From Marinibaculum sp040216765 (GTDB lineage Bacteria; Pseudomonadota; Alphaproteobacteria; Ferrovibrionales; Ferrovibrionaceae), in NCBI GenBank assembly GCA_040216765.1, contig JAVJON010000007.1, positions 124,001-188,000 on the forward strand: DNA of 64,000 nt, written 5' to 3'. Each line of letters starts with the position of its first letter. Positions within the stretch are counted from its first letter, which is position 1. This document shows, one piece after another, positions 1-8,356 of the stretch. The position numbers and the translations under genes were made by a program. The notes beneath the pieces were generated by a model, which saw only the letters and a list, made by a program, of their open reading frames with translations, did no database searches and was not told where the DNA came from.

Positions 1-911
1 ATCCGGCCCATATCCTCGCCGGTGCTCTTTTTCACGAGCTTCTTGCCCTGCAACGCGGTCCTGATCGTGTTGCCGACGATCACCGCGTCCTGCAGGGAGG
101 TGCCGGGCAGCAGGATGGCAAATTCCTCCCCGCCGTAGCGCGCCGGAAAATCCTGTCCCTTCACGTTCTCCACCAGGGTACGGGCCATCAGCTTCAGAAC
201 CTGATCGCCGACCTGGTGTCCCCAGGTATCGTTGAAGATCTTGAAATGGTCGATATCGACCAGCAGCATCGACAGCGGCGTGCCGCTGTACTCCGCGATC
301 TCGGCCAGCTTCACCAGCTTTTCGTCGAAGGATTTCCGGTTCGCGACCCCGGTCAGGGCATCGGTCTCCGCCTCGTGCTTCAATTCGTCGACGCTCTTGC
401 GAAGCTCGACGATCTCGCGGGTCGATTTGTGCAGCCGGTCCTCCAGGGTCCGCGTCTGCACCTGCATTTCCTTGGTGTCGGTGATCAGGTTGCTGATCAG
501 CGAGGTCAGGCTGGTGCTGTCCTGGACGGTCTCCGACATCTGGCCGGTGAAGTTCTCCAGCGCCTGGCCATAGGCCTTGGTGTCGCCTTCCGCACTGCCG
601 ACGAAGACCTGGACCTTGGACATCGTCTCTTCCAGCCGATCGGCGATCTCGGTGATCGAGACCTGCTGGTCGTCGGCGCCGAAGAACTGCTCGTAGATCT
701 CGGCCAGGATCTTCTCGGTGAATGCCTGTTGCCCGGCGATCTCCACGTCGAGCGCGCGCCGCAAGCCGACCGGACGGTCGGCATGGTAGCCGTACCAGAT
801 GCGGAAATTGCGCGGCGCAGGCGGAATGTCGTGCTCCGCCATCGATGCCATGGCGCCGTTGGCGAATTCGGCACACTGCGCCGGCGTATCTGAGGCCCCG
901 TCGTGACTCAT
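1..911 (-). CDS. GGDEF diguanylate cyclase, 3' end cut by window edge
   Basis: Predicted cytoplasmic diguanylate cyclase making c-di-GMP from two GTP. Translating the minus strand from ATG at 911 gives an open frame of about 303 residues that leaves the window without a stop. The N-terminal half is helical with no membrane segment; a coiled-coil stretch precedes a GGDEF domain whose start reads ETDALTGVANRKSFD, with metal-binding VDIDHFKIFNDTWGH and active loop ARYGGEEF. The product-inhibition site, normally RxxD five residues before the loop, reads KGQD, so feedback inhibition may be weakened (inference). The gene is transcribed away from the EF-hand gene's 3' end, with about 190 bases between them. 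Identity of the domain is secure; the missing part is the last third of the GGDEF domain. Confidence 0.9.
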   Translation of the reverse strand, partial: MSHDGASDTPAQCAEFANGAMASMAEHDIPPAPRNFRIWYGYHADRPVGLRRALDVEIAGQQAFTEKILAEIYEQFFGADDQQVSITEIADRLEETMSKVQVFVGSAEGDTKAYGQALENFTGQMSETVQDSTSLTSLISNLITDTKEMQVQTRTLEDRLHKSTREIVELRKSVDELKHEAETDALTGVANRKSFDEKLVKLAEIAEYSGTPLSMLLVDIDHFKIFNDTWGHQVGDQVLKLMARTLVENVKGQDFPARYGGEEFAILLPGTSLQDAVIVGNTIRTALQGKKLVKKSTGEDMGR

Positions 912-1102
912 GACCCGTCTACTGAAATTGCGACCGATGTGGCGACGGCACAAAGGGCGCCAGCGGACCGCCCCCCGTCCCGGAAGGTCCGTGCCGCCCC
1001 CAGGGCACCATCACTCTCAGCATGCACCTTGCCCCAAGGCCGCGCGGATGAATACCCGCCATTGGCCGTAGGCGGTGCCGTCGCGCCGGGCCGCCCTGGC
1101 GG

Positions 1103-1516
1103 TCAGGGCTTCCAGGTACCGGCCTCCTGCCGCGAGAGCGTGCCATTGCCGTCGGCATCGGCGCGCGGGAAAAGCGTCATGTGATGGCGGACGAACTCGT
1201 CCTGCGACAGCCTGCCGTCGCCATCGGTGTCGGTCGCCGTGAACTCGTCGGACGCGGCGCCGGGAATCTCCTCGACCACCAGGAAGCCGTCGACGTTCCG
1301 GTCGGAGAAGTAGAACACCTCGATCATGCGGGCGCGATACTCGTCCAGATCGACGGCGCCGTCCTGGTTCCGGTCGGACAGCGCGAAGGCTGCATCGCTT
1401 TCGGCATTCCGGTCCTGCGCCTGCACAGGCTGCGATCCCAGGGTGACGATCGCCAAAGCCAATGCCGCTGCGGCGAGAATGCCGCTTCGGGCGTGTCGGG
1501 CAAGCGATTCTGGCAT
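1103..1516 (-). CDS. Exported EF-hand calcium-binding protein
   Basis: 137-residue protein with an N-terminal signal peptide (hydrophobic stretch about 12-30, cleavage after VQA) followed by four EF-hand loops of the DxDxDG type: DRNQDGAVDLDE, DRNVDGFLVVEE, DTDGDGRLSQDE and DADGNGTLSRQE. It should act in the periplasm, binding Ca2+ as a sensor or buffer; no enzymatic domain is present. Start at ATG 1516 is supported by a GGGAG Shine-Dalgarno sequence seven bases upstream. It stands alone between the aryl-CoA ligase and the diguanylate cyclase. Calcium binding follows from the family; the physiological role is unknown. Confidence 0.85.
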   Translation of the reverse strand: MPESLARHARSGILAAAALALAIVTLGSQPVQAQDRNAESDAAFALSDRNQDGAVDLDEYRARMIEVFYFSDRNVDGFLVVEEIPGAASDEFTATDTDGDGRLSQDEFVRHHMTLFPRADADGNGTLSRQEAGTWKP

Positions 1517-1636
1517 GTGTCTCCCATCCTTCCGACGACAGTGGCAATACAGGGCGGTTTTGCCCCGGTCCGGCGCCGGCCGATTATGCGAAGGCCGCAG
1601 GTGCGGCGCAATACGGCCTGCCCGGCACCTGCCCGG

Positions 1637-3280
1637 TCAGCCGGGCGGGCTCTCCCGCAGGACGTAGCGCTGTACCTTGCCGGTCTGGGTGCGCGGCAGT
1701 TCGTCGATGAACTCGATCGCCCGGGGATACTTGTAGGGCGCGATCTCGGCCTTTGCGAAGTCCTGCAACGCCCTGACCAGCGCGCTGGAGGGGGCGATCC
1801 CGTCCCGGAGGACGATAAAGGCCTTCACGATCTGTCCGCGCGCCTCGTCGGCGGCGCCGATGACCGCGCAATCCTTCACCGCCTCGTGCAGCAGCAGGAC
1901 GGCCTCTACCTCCGGCCCGCTGATGTTGTAGCCGGCGGAGATGATCATGTCGTCGGTGCGGGCCTGGTACCAGTAGTACCCATCGGCATCCGCCAGATAG
2001 GAATCGCCGGTGAAATTCCAGCCCTGCTGCACGTAGCCCCGCTGCCGTTCGGGATTGTCCAGGTAGCGGCACCCGGTGGGGCCGCGAACGGCAAGGCGCC
2101 CGACCGTGCCGGGCCCGACGGGGTTGCCCGCTTCGTCGAAGATGCAGGCCCGATAGCCGGGAATCGCCCGCCCGGTGGCACCCGGGCGGATGTCGTCGCC
2201 GGCGCAGGCGATGAAGATGTGCAGCATCTCCGTGGAGCCCAGCCCGTCGATGATCTTCAGCCCCGTCGCCTGATGCCAGGCCTCCCAGGTCGGCCTGGGC
2301 AATGTCTCGCCGGCGGAAATGCACTGGGACAGGCTGGACAGGTCGTACTGCCCCGCGATGTCCAGCATGCCGCGATAGGCGGTGGGCGCGGTGAACAGGA
2401 TGGTCACCCGGTGCTTCTGGATCATCTCCAGCGTCTTCTGCGGGGTGTACTGCTCCACCAGCAGGGTGGAGGCGCCGACATGCATGGGAAACAGGACCTG
2501 GGCGCCCAGGCCGAAGGTGAAGGCAATCGGCGGGCTGCCGGTGAAGACATCCTCGGCGGTGGGACGCAGCACATAGCGGTTGAAGGTGTCGCAGGTCGCC
2601 ATGATGTCGCGGTGGACATGCATGCAGCCTTTCGGCTGCCCCGTGGTGCCGGAGGTGAAGGCGATCAGGCAGACATCCTCTGCGGCGGTGCGGATTGTGG
2701 CGAAATCGGCCGGCTTGGCGGCCATGCGCGCCTCCAGCCCGGCGGGCGAATCGCTGTTGAAATAGAGCGCCTGCTGCAGGTCGTCGCTGCGCTCGAGGGT
2801 CTTCTCCATCTCCTCGGCAAGCCGGGAGTCGCAGAGCGCCACCCGGATCCTGGCCTTCTCCGCCATATAGGTGAGTTCCCGCCAGCGCAGCAGCGGCATC
2901 GTGGCGACCGCGATCGCGCCGACCTTCATCACCGCGAACCAGCAGGCCACATACATCGGGTTGTTCGGCGCGCGCAGCAGGACGCGGTTGCCCGGCTGCA
3001 CACCGAGCTCGTCGACCAGAACATGGGCGATGCGGTTCGCCTTCTCCTGCAACTCGCGATAGGTCCAGACCATGGTCTCGGTGCGGAAGGCAGGCCGGTC
3101 GCCATGCGCCGCCACCTGGCGGTCCAGAAGCTCCGTCGCGCAGTTCAGCCATTCCGGGTAGCGGCCGAGTTCCGGCACCCCGGTCAGGTCGATCTCCGGC
3201 CATTGCTCCGTCGGCGGCAGGTGGTCCCGGGCGAAGCTGTCCACATGCGCGGTCGCCTTCAGGGTTGCGGCGTCAGACAT
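1637..3280 (-). CDS. Benzoate/2-aminobenzoate-CoA ligase family protein
   Basis: AMP-dependent acyl-CoA synthetase (ANL superfamily), about 547 residues, predicted to activate an aromatic or alicyclic carboxylate with ATP and CoA. Visible motifs are the P-loop AFTSGTTGQPKG, the A5 motif GLGSTEMLH, the hinge YQARTDDMI and the C-terminal catalytic lysine in RTQTGKVQRY. The overall sequence, including the opening HVDSFARDHLPP, resembles 2-aminobenzoate-CoA ligases rather than fatty-acyl ligases. An upstream in-frame ATG at 3292 is possible; 3280 is preferred because GGAACGAG lies just before it. It is the last gene of the minus-strand catabolic operon, 54 bases after the OYE gene, so it probably supplies the CoA thioester used by the rest. 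Exact substrate is not deducible. Confidence 0.88.
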   Translation of the reverse strand: MSDAATLKATAHVDSFARDHLPPTEQWPEIDLTGVPELGRYPEWLNCATELLDRQVAAHGDRPAFRTETMVWTYRELQEKANRIAHVLVDELGVQPGNRVLLRAPNNPMYVACWFAVMKVGAIAVATMPLLRWRELTYMAEKARIRVALCDSRLAEEMEKTLERSDDLQQALYFNSDSPAGLEARMAAKPADFATIRTAAEDVCLIAFTSGTTGQPKGCMHVHRDIMATCDTFNRYVLRPTAEDVFTGSPPIAFTFGLGAQVLFPMHVGASTLLVEQYTPQKTLEMIQKHRVTILFTAPTAYRGMLDIAGQYDLSSLSQCISAGETLPRPTWEAWHQATGLKIIDGLGSTEMLHIFIACAGDDIRPGATGRAIPGYRACIFDEAGNPVGPGTVGRLAVRGPTGCRYLDNPERQRGYVQQGWNFTGDSYLADADGYYWYQARTDDMIISAGYNISGPEVEAVLLLHEAVKDCAVIGAADEARGQIVKAFIVLRDGIAPSSALVRALQDFAKAEIAPYKYPRAIEFIDELPRTQTGKVQRYVLRESPPG

Positions 3281-3334
3281 GGCTCGTTCCATTTCGCAAC
3301 TCGGACAGGCCGGGTTCGTGGCCGGCCGGCAAAC

Positions 3335-4837
3335 TCAATCGACCCGGGTCAGATCGGCCCGCCGCCGGTCGCCCGGAGCCGGCACGAATGCCGGCAGCGG
3401 CATGTCGACGGTGACCACATTGGACGGTGCGCTGGCGCGGCCCGCCGCGTCATAGGCCCGCACATAATACAGGTAGCGCAGGCCCCCCAGAACGTTGCGA
3501 TCGGCGTACTTGGCGGATTTCACCGCTTCGACGCAACTCGCCTCGCCCGGCGCCTCGGCGCGGTAGATATCGTAGCCCGCGACCTCGCCGCTTGCCCTGT
3601 TCCATTTCAGGCGGATCTGGCCGTCGCGGAGCTCGGCGGCAAGGCCGGCGCCGTCGCCCCAGTCCGGGCCGGCGGCCAGGGGCTGGTCGGGCGGCGCCTG
3701 GCGCGCGCCCTTCGGCCAGAGGAAGCAATGCACCTCGCGGAAATTCTCGTCCAGGGCCTTGCAGACATTGCAGTAGATGCAGCGCAGGATCTGGTCGTCG
3801 CGGCGGCTTTCCACTTTCCGGACCCAGTCCGGGTCGGCCAGCAGCTGGCGCGCCATGCCGACGATATCGGCCTTGCCGTCCTGCAGCAGCGCCTCCGCAT
3901 CCCGCGGATCGCTGATCTTGCCGACCGAGATCACCGGCACCTGATGGCCCTGGCCGTTGATATAGCCCTTGATCGCTGCCGCCAGATGGGCGTGGGGCAG
4001 GGCCGGGTACCAGTCGCCGGGCATGCACCGGTCGCCGGAATAGCCGGTATAGGGATAGAGCGGCTGGCCGTCGCGATGCACCGCATCCTCGAACTTGCCG
4101 CCGACCGACAGCGAGATGTAGTCCACGCCGCATTGCGCCATCCGCAGGGCGATGCGCTTGGCGTCCTCCACCGTGTAGCCGTCCTTGATCGCCTCTTCCG
4201 CCAGGAAGCGCACGCCGACCGGAAAGCCGCTGCCGACGGCGCCCCGCACGGCGGCCATCACGCGGCCGAACATGGCCAGCCGGCCCTCCAGGGTGCGGCC
4301 GTCGAATTCGTCGCGGCGGGGATTGTGGCGCGACAGGAAGGAGGACAGCGTGTAGGCATGGGCGGAATGCAGTTCGATGCCGTCATAACCCGCCTCCGCC
4401 GCGCGATAGGCGGCATCGGCGAACTGGCCGATGATGGCGTCGATATCCGCCGGGCTGAGGCTGTCGATGGTCTGCCGCCAGCCTGAGCGCGCGACCTTCA
4501 GGAAATGGATGATCTGCGGCACGACCTTGGAGTCCGAGGTCTCGTGCACCCGGTGCGCCAGGTCCCGGTGACCGGCGATGAAACTGTCGTCGGACAGTCG
4601 CAGCAGCGGCCCGGACTTGCTGGAATGCACCGCCGTGGCCTCGACCACGATCAGGCCCACATGGCCTTCCGCATAGCGCACATAGCGGTCGACGATGTCC
4701 CGGTTCACATGCCCGTCCTCGCCGGACAGGCGGGTGACCATGGCGGGAACGGCGACCCGGTTCGGCAGGCGCATGCCGTTGATGTCGAGCGGCGACAGCA
4801 GCTTCATGGCGGTCCGGTCCTGTGCGCTTTCCGTCAT
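3335..4837 (-). CDS. Old Yellow Enzyme-family flavin oxidoreductase with C-terminal FnIII domain
   Basis: 500 residues. Residues 11-375 form an FMN-binding TIM barrel of the OYE/2,4-dienoyl-CoA reductase group, with substrate-binding LHSAH (156-160) and FLSRHNPRRDEFDG, and FMN-phosphate motif ISVGKISD. Cysteines 353, 356, 359 and 371 (Cx2Cx2Cx11C) resemble the 4Fe-4S site of dienoyl-CoA reductases, which usually has Cx2Cx3C. Residues 385-480 are a fibronectin type III-like fold (IRLKWNRASGEVAGYDIYRA, YYVRAYDAAGRASAPSNVV) in place of the FAD/NAD domain of large dienoyl-CoA reductases. No signal peptide, so cytoplasmic. ATG at 4837 overlaps the acyl-CoA dehydrogenase stop (ATGA), indicating translational coupling. 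Likely reduces an enoyl- or dearomatised CoA ester from the ligase product; the reaction is inferred from context. Confidence 0.85.
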   Translation of the reverse strand: MTESAQDRTAMKLLSPLDINGMRLPNRVAVPAMVTRLSGEDGHVNRDIVDRYVRYAEGHVGLIVVEATAVHSSKSGPLLRLSDDSFIAGHRDLAHRVHETSDSKVVPQIIHFLKVARSGWRQTIDSLSPADIDAIIGQFADAAYRAAEAGYDGIELHSAHAYTLSSFLSRHNPRRDEFDGRTLEGRLAMFGRVMAAVRGAVGSGFPVGVRFLAEEAIKDGYTVEDAKRIALRMAQCGVDYISLSVGGKFEDAVHRDGQPLYPYTGYSGDRCMPGDWYPALPHAHLAAAIKGYINGQGHQVPVISVGKISDPRDAEALLQDGKADIVGMARQLLADPDWVRKVESRRDDQILRCIYCNVCKALDENFREVHCFLWPKGARQAPPDQPLAAGPDWGDGAGLAAELRDGQIRLKWNRASGEVAGYDIYRAEAPGEASCVEAVKSAKYADRNVLGGLRYLYYVRAYDAAGRASAPSNVVTVDMPLPAFVPAPGDRRRADLTRVD

Positions 4838-6033
4838 GCGGCGCCCGTCCCGGGGCCCGCCGGCCCCTGCCGGAACTGCTGGTAGGTCTGGCCGGAGATC
4901 ACCAGCTTGTTGATCTCGGTGGTGCCCTCGTAGATGCGCAGGGCACGGATCTCGCGGTACAGCCGCTCCACCATGTTGCCCGACACGACGCCCATGCCGC
5001 CCCACAGCTGCACCGCCTCGTCGATCACCTTCTGGGCGGATTCGGTGGCGTACATCTTCGCCATGCTGGCCTCGCGCGTGACCCGCGCCGCGCCGGAATC
5101 CTTGGTCCAGGCGGCGCGGTAGATCAGCAGGGCCGAGGCATCGACCAGGGTCGCCATCTCGCCGATCTTCGCCTGGGTCAGCTGGAAGTCCGACAGGCGC
5201 TGGTTGAACACCTGCCGCTCGTCGGCGCGGGCCAGGGCCTCGTCCAGCGCCCGCCGGGCGAAGCCCAGGGCGGCGGCACCGACGGTGGAGCGGAAGATGT
5301 CGAGGTTCGACATGGCGATCTTGAAGCCCTCGCCGGGCTTGCCCAGCAGGTTTCCCTTCGGGATCCGGCAATCGGTGAAGCGCAGCGTGCCCAGCGGGTG
5401 CGGCGCCATCACGTCGATCCGCTCCACGACCTCGAAGCCGGGACGGTCGGCCTCCACGATGAAGGCCGCCAGGCCCTTCGCGCCCGGCGCATCGCCCAGG
5501 CGGGCGATCACCGAATAGACATTGGCGATCCCGGCATTGGAGATCCAGGTCTTCTCGCCGTTCAGGACATAGCCGTCATCGGTTTCCACCGCGGTGGTGG
5601 AGATGTTGGCGACGTCCGATCCGGCATTGCGCTCCGACATCGCCAGGGCGGCGATGCTGCGCCCCTCGCCGATCGCCGGCAGGTGGCGGGCCTTCTGTTC
5701 CGCGGTGCCGAACAGGCCGATCGGCCCGCTGCCGAGGCCCTGCATCACGAAGGAGAAATCCGCGATGCCATGCCGGTAGGCCAGGATCTCGCGCGCCAGG
5801 CAGAGCGAGCGGACATCGAGCTTCCGATGGGTGCCGCCGGCCTCCGCAGGGACCGTGAGCTTCAGGAAGCCGGCCTCGCCCAGCGCGGCGACGCAGCGCT
5901 GCGCGAAGGCAAAGACATCCTCCTTGTCGTCATGCACCTCGAACCGTTCCGCGGCGAAGCGCTCCAGTTCCGCGGCGAGCGCGCGATGGGCGTCGGTGAA
6001 GAACGGCCAGTCGAGGTAGGACCTGTCGGGCAT
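4834..6033 (-). CDS. Acyl-CoA dehydrogenase
   Basis: FAD-dependent acyl-CoA dehydrogenase, about 399 residues, introducing a 2,3 double bond in a CoA thioester and passing electrons to ETF. Family signatures are ALAMSERNAGSD, the FAD contact EKTWISNAG, the C-terminal LWGGMGVVSG and RLYREIRALRIYEGTTEI, where the E in YEGT is the usual catalytic base position. Another ATG lies five codons upstream (6048); 6033 is chosen because GGGAAG precedes it and family members commonly begin MPDRS. It follows the enoyl-CoA hydratase by 28 bases and overlaps the OYE start by four, so it belongs to the same transcript. Substrate unknown; a cyclic or aromatic-derived CoA ester is suggested by the neighbouring ligase. 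Confidence 0.92.
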   Translation of the reverse strand: MPDRSYLDWPFFTDAHRALAAELERFAAERFEVHDDKEDVFAFAQRCVAALGEAGFLKLTVPAEAGGTHRKLDVRSLCLAREILAYRHGIADFSFVMQGLGSGPIGLFGTAEQKARHLPAIGEGRSIAALAMSERNAGSDVANISTTAVETDDGYVLNGEKTWISNAGIANVYSVIARLGDAPGAKGLAAFIVEADRPGFEVVERIDVMAPHPLGTLRFTDCRIPKGNLLGKPGEGFKIAMSNLDIFRSTVGAAALGFARRALDEALARADERQVFNQRLSDFQLTQAKIGEMATLVDASALLIYRAAWTKDSGAARVTREASMAKMYATESAQKVIDEAVQLWGGMGVVSGNMVERLYREIRALRIYEGTTEINKLVISGQTYQQFRQGPAGPGTGAA

Positions 6034-6061
6034 GGTGGCACTTCCCATCTGGAATCTTTTG

Positions 6062-6961
6062 TCAGTTGCCCTCGAAGACGGGCTTTTGCTTGTTCACGAA
6101 GGCGTAGTAGGCCCGCGCGAAGTCCTTCGTCTGCATGCAGATGGCCTGCGCCTGGGCTTCCGCCTCGATCGCGGCCTCGACATCCATGCTCCATTCCTGG
6201 TGGATGCATTTCTTGGTCATCGCATGGGCAAAGGTCGGGCCCTCGGCGAGCGACGTGGCGGTCGCCTGTGCCTCCGCCAGAAGCTCCTCCGGGCTGCACA
6301 GCCGGTTCAGGAAGCCCCAGCGCTCGGCCTCCTCGCCGGCCATCGCGCGGCCGGTATAGAGCAGTTCCGCCGCACGGCCCGAGCCGATGATCCGGGGCAG
6401 GATGTTGCAGGCGCCCATATCGGCCCCGGCCAGGCCGACCCGGACGAACAGGAAGGCGGTCTTGGAGCGCGCGGTGCCCAGGCGCAGGTCCGATGCCATG
6501 GCGACGATCGCGCCGGCGCCGGCGCAGATGCCGTCCACGGCGGCGACGATGGGCTGCGGGCAGAGCCGCATCGCCTTCACCAGGTCGCCGGTCATCCGCG
6601 TGAACTTCAGCAGCCCGTCCATGTCGCCGGCATCCTGCATGCCGATCAGCGGGCCGATGATCTCGTGCACATCGCCGCCGGAGCAGAAATTCCCGCCTGC
6701 GCCGGTTACCACCACCGCCTTGACGTCCCTGGCATAGGCCAGCCGGCGGAAGGTGTCGCGCAGCTCCGCATAGGATTCCAGGGTCAGCGGGTTCTTCCGC
6801 TCCGGCCGGTTCAGGGTGACGGTGGCGACCTTGCCCTCGACCGACCAGGCGAAATGCTCCGGCGTCCAGGCGGCTGCCAGGTCGCCGCCCAGGCGGCCCG
6901 TGGCAAGCGGGCCGGGCGGCAGGGGCACCGGCTGCGGTGCCGGCGTGGCGGTCTCGGTCAT
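6062..6961 (-). CDS. Enoyl-CoA hydratase/isomerase family protein
   Basis: 299-residue crotonase-fold protein predicted to hydrate or isomerise an enoyl-CoA. Oxyanion-hole segments are visible: NFCSGGDVHEI and DGICAGAGAIVAMASD, followed by the conserved FLFVRVGLAGADMGACNILPR. In the second helix the usual catalytic glutamate pair is not both conserved, so the exact reaction (hydratase, isomerase or ring hydrolase) cannot be read off. About 40 residues precede the fold and are proline/alanine-rich. ATG at 6961 overlaps the MarR gene's TGA (ATGA). Operon position between MarR and acyl-CoA dehydrogenase fits a beta-oxidation-like sequence acting on the CoA ester formed by the ligase. Confidence 0.9.
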   Translation of the reverse strand: MTETATPAPQPVPLPPGPLATGRLGGDLAAAWTPEHFAWSVEGKVATVTLNRPERKNPLTLESYAELRDTFRRLAYARDVKAVVVTGAGGNFCSGGDVHEIIGPLIGMQDAGDMDGLLKFTRMTGDLVKAMRLCPQPIVAAVDGICAGAGAIVAMASDLRLGTARSKTAFLFVRVGLAGADMGACNILPRIIGSGRAAELLYTGRAMAGEEAERWGFLNRLCSPEELLAEAQATATSLAEGPTFAHAMTKKCIHQEWSMDVEAAIEAEAQAQAICMQTKDFARAYYAFVNKQKPVFEGN

Positions 6962-7506
6962 TGAGGAACTCCGTTCTCGTAGGTTTCCACCGATTGCTTC
7001 AGCCGGGCCAGCAGGCCCATCAGCTGCTGCTTCTCGTCATTGCTGAGGCCCGCGACCATGCCGTCGATCCACCCGGCATGGGCCGGGGTCATGCGCCGGA
7101 ACGCGGCCAGTCCGGACGGTGTCAGGACCACCGTCTGGCGCCGCCGGTCGCCCGCCGCCGGCCGCCGCTCCACCAGGCCTTCCTGGACCAGGCGTTCCGC
7201 CAGCCCGGTGACATTGCCGTTGGTCACCATCATCCGGGCGGACAGCTCTCCCATGCTCAGGCCCTCGGGCGCGCGAAACAGCTGCGCCATCAGGTCGAAG
7301 CGGGGCAGGGTGGTGTCGAAGTCCCGGCGCAGCCCGCGGCGGACCTGCCGCTCGATCAGGCTGGTGCAGGCCAGCAGGCGGAGCCAGAGGCGGACATCCA
7401 GCCGGGTCCCGTCATCCTCGCCGTCATCGTCGTCCTGGCCGGTGCCTGCCGCGGGAGATGCTTCCACGGTTGGCGGGCGCCGGTCCGGAGACGGCTGCAC
7501 CCTCAC
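6958..7506 (-). CDS. MarR family transcriptional regulator of the aryl-CoA operon
   Basis: About 182 residues with a winged-helix MarR domain: LMAQLFRAPEGLSMGELSARMMVTNGNVTG is split here as helix-turn-helix LSMGELSARMMVTNGNVTG followed by the wing VERRPAAGDRRRQTVVLT. The N-terminal 40 residues are acidic and poorly ordered. GTG at 7506 is chosen because it overlaps the SDR stop (GTGA) and has GGGGAGG seven bases upstream; a second in-frame GTG lies at 7500. Such regulators typically repress their own catabolic operon and release DNA on binding a CoA-thioester or aromatic ligand. The 20-bp palindrome at 8357-8376, just upstream of the first gene, is its obvious target (inference). Confidence 0.88.
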   Translation of the reverse strand: MRVQPSPDRRPPTVEASPAAGTGQDDDDGEDDGTRLDVRLWLRLLACTSLIERQVRRGLRRDFDTTLPRFDLMAQLFRAPEGLSMGELSARMMVTNGNVTGLAERLVQEGLVERRPAAGDRRRQTVVLTPSGLAAFRRMTPAHAGWIDGMVAGLSNDEKQQLMGLLARLKQSVETYENGVPQ

Positions 7507-8333
7507 TTCAGCACCTCCCCGCCATCCACCGGCAGGCAGACGCCGTTCACCGCGGCGGCGGCGGGAGACAGCAGGAAGGCCACCGCCTCTGCCACTTCTT
7601 CCGGGGCCACCGGCCGCCCCTGCGGATTGTCGGCAACCAGGGTCTTCAGCGCCTCTTCCCGGCTGCGCCCGGTCTTGCCGACGATATTGTCCAAGGTGGC
7701 ATCCAGCATGTCGGTCGCGGTGTAGCCGGGGCAGACGGCATTGACCGTGACACCCTTGCGCGCGACCTCCACGGCCAGCGCACGGGTCAGTCCGACAAGG
7801 CCATGCTTGGCCGCGCAATAGGCCGCGACATAGCCATAGCCGGTCAGGCCGGCGGTGCTGGCGACATTGACGATCCGCCCGTCGCCACGCTCCAGCATGC
7901 CGGGCAGCACGGCGCGGGTCAGGGCGAAGGCGGAGGTCAGGTTGACGGCCAGCATCTCCTGCCAATGCGCGTCGGTCATGCGCAGGAACGGGCTGCTCTT
8001 GCCGGTCCCGGCATTGTTCACCAACCCGGCCAGGGGGCCGCATCGCGCTTCGGCTTCCGCCACGGCCGGGCCGATCGCCGGGCCGTCGGTCAGATCCAGC
8101 GGGATCGGGTGGACCTTTGTCCCGGCCGCCGCGGACAGCTCCGCCGCCGTGGCGGAGAGCCGCTCCGGGTCCCGCGCCAGCAAGGTCAGGGTCGCGCCGG
8201 CGCCGGCCAGTCGCGCGGCAATGGCGCGGCCGATTCCGCGGCTGGCGCCGGTGACCAGGATGTGGCGGCCTTGCAGGCCCTGCAATGGTTCGGCCCGGCC
8301 GTCGGGCCGGGGGTCGTCGGCCGCATGCTGCAT
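7503..8333 (-). CDS. SDR family oxidoreductase (3-hydroxyacyl-CoA dehydrogenase-like)
   Basis: 276-residue short-chain dehydrogenase/reductase. Cofactor motif TGASRGIG, structural NNAG, and the catalytic serine plus YCAAK (Y-x3-K) are all intact; the C-terminus ends VNGVCLPVDGGEVLK as in FabG-like enzymes. An N-terminal extension of roughly 20 residues precedes the Rossmann fold. It is the first gene of the operon, starting 24 bases downstream of the palindrome, with GGAG nine bases before the ATG. In the pathway it would oxidise the hydroxyacyl-CoA produced by the enoyl-CoA hydratase. NAD versus NADP preference is not clear by eye. Confidence 0.9.
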   Translation of the reverse strand: MQHAADDPRPDGRAEPLQGLQGRHILVTGASRGIGRAIAARLAGAGATLTLLARDPERLSATAAELSAAAGTKVHPIPLDLTDGPAIGPAVAEAEARCGPLAGLVNNAGTGKSSPFLRMTDAHWQEMLAVNLTSAFALTRAVLPGMLERGDGRIVNVASTAGLTGYGYVAAYCAAKHGLVGLTRALAVEVARKGVTVNAVCPGYTATDMLDATLDNIVGKTGRSREEALKTLVADNPQGRPVAPEEVAEAVAFLLSPAAAAVNGVCLPVDGGEVLK

Positions 8334-8356
8334 CCGGCGGTCTCCGCGCTCACGAT

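Noticed and set aside
1181..4486. Open frame of 1101 codons on the plus strand
   Set aside because: It runs antisense across the EF-hand, ligase and OYE genes, all of which have clear family motifs. Long antisense frames are expected at this GC content; the product is a His/Arg/Gly-rich sequence with no domain.
3335..5371. OYE gene starting at 5371
   Set aside because: The extra 178 codons lie inside the acyl-CoA dehydrogenase gene on the same strand in another frame and have no domain; ATG 4837 with ATGA overlap is better.
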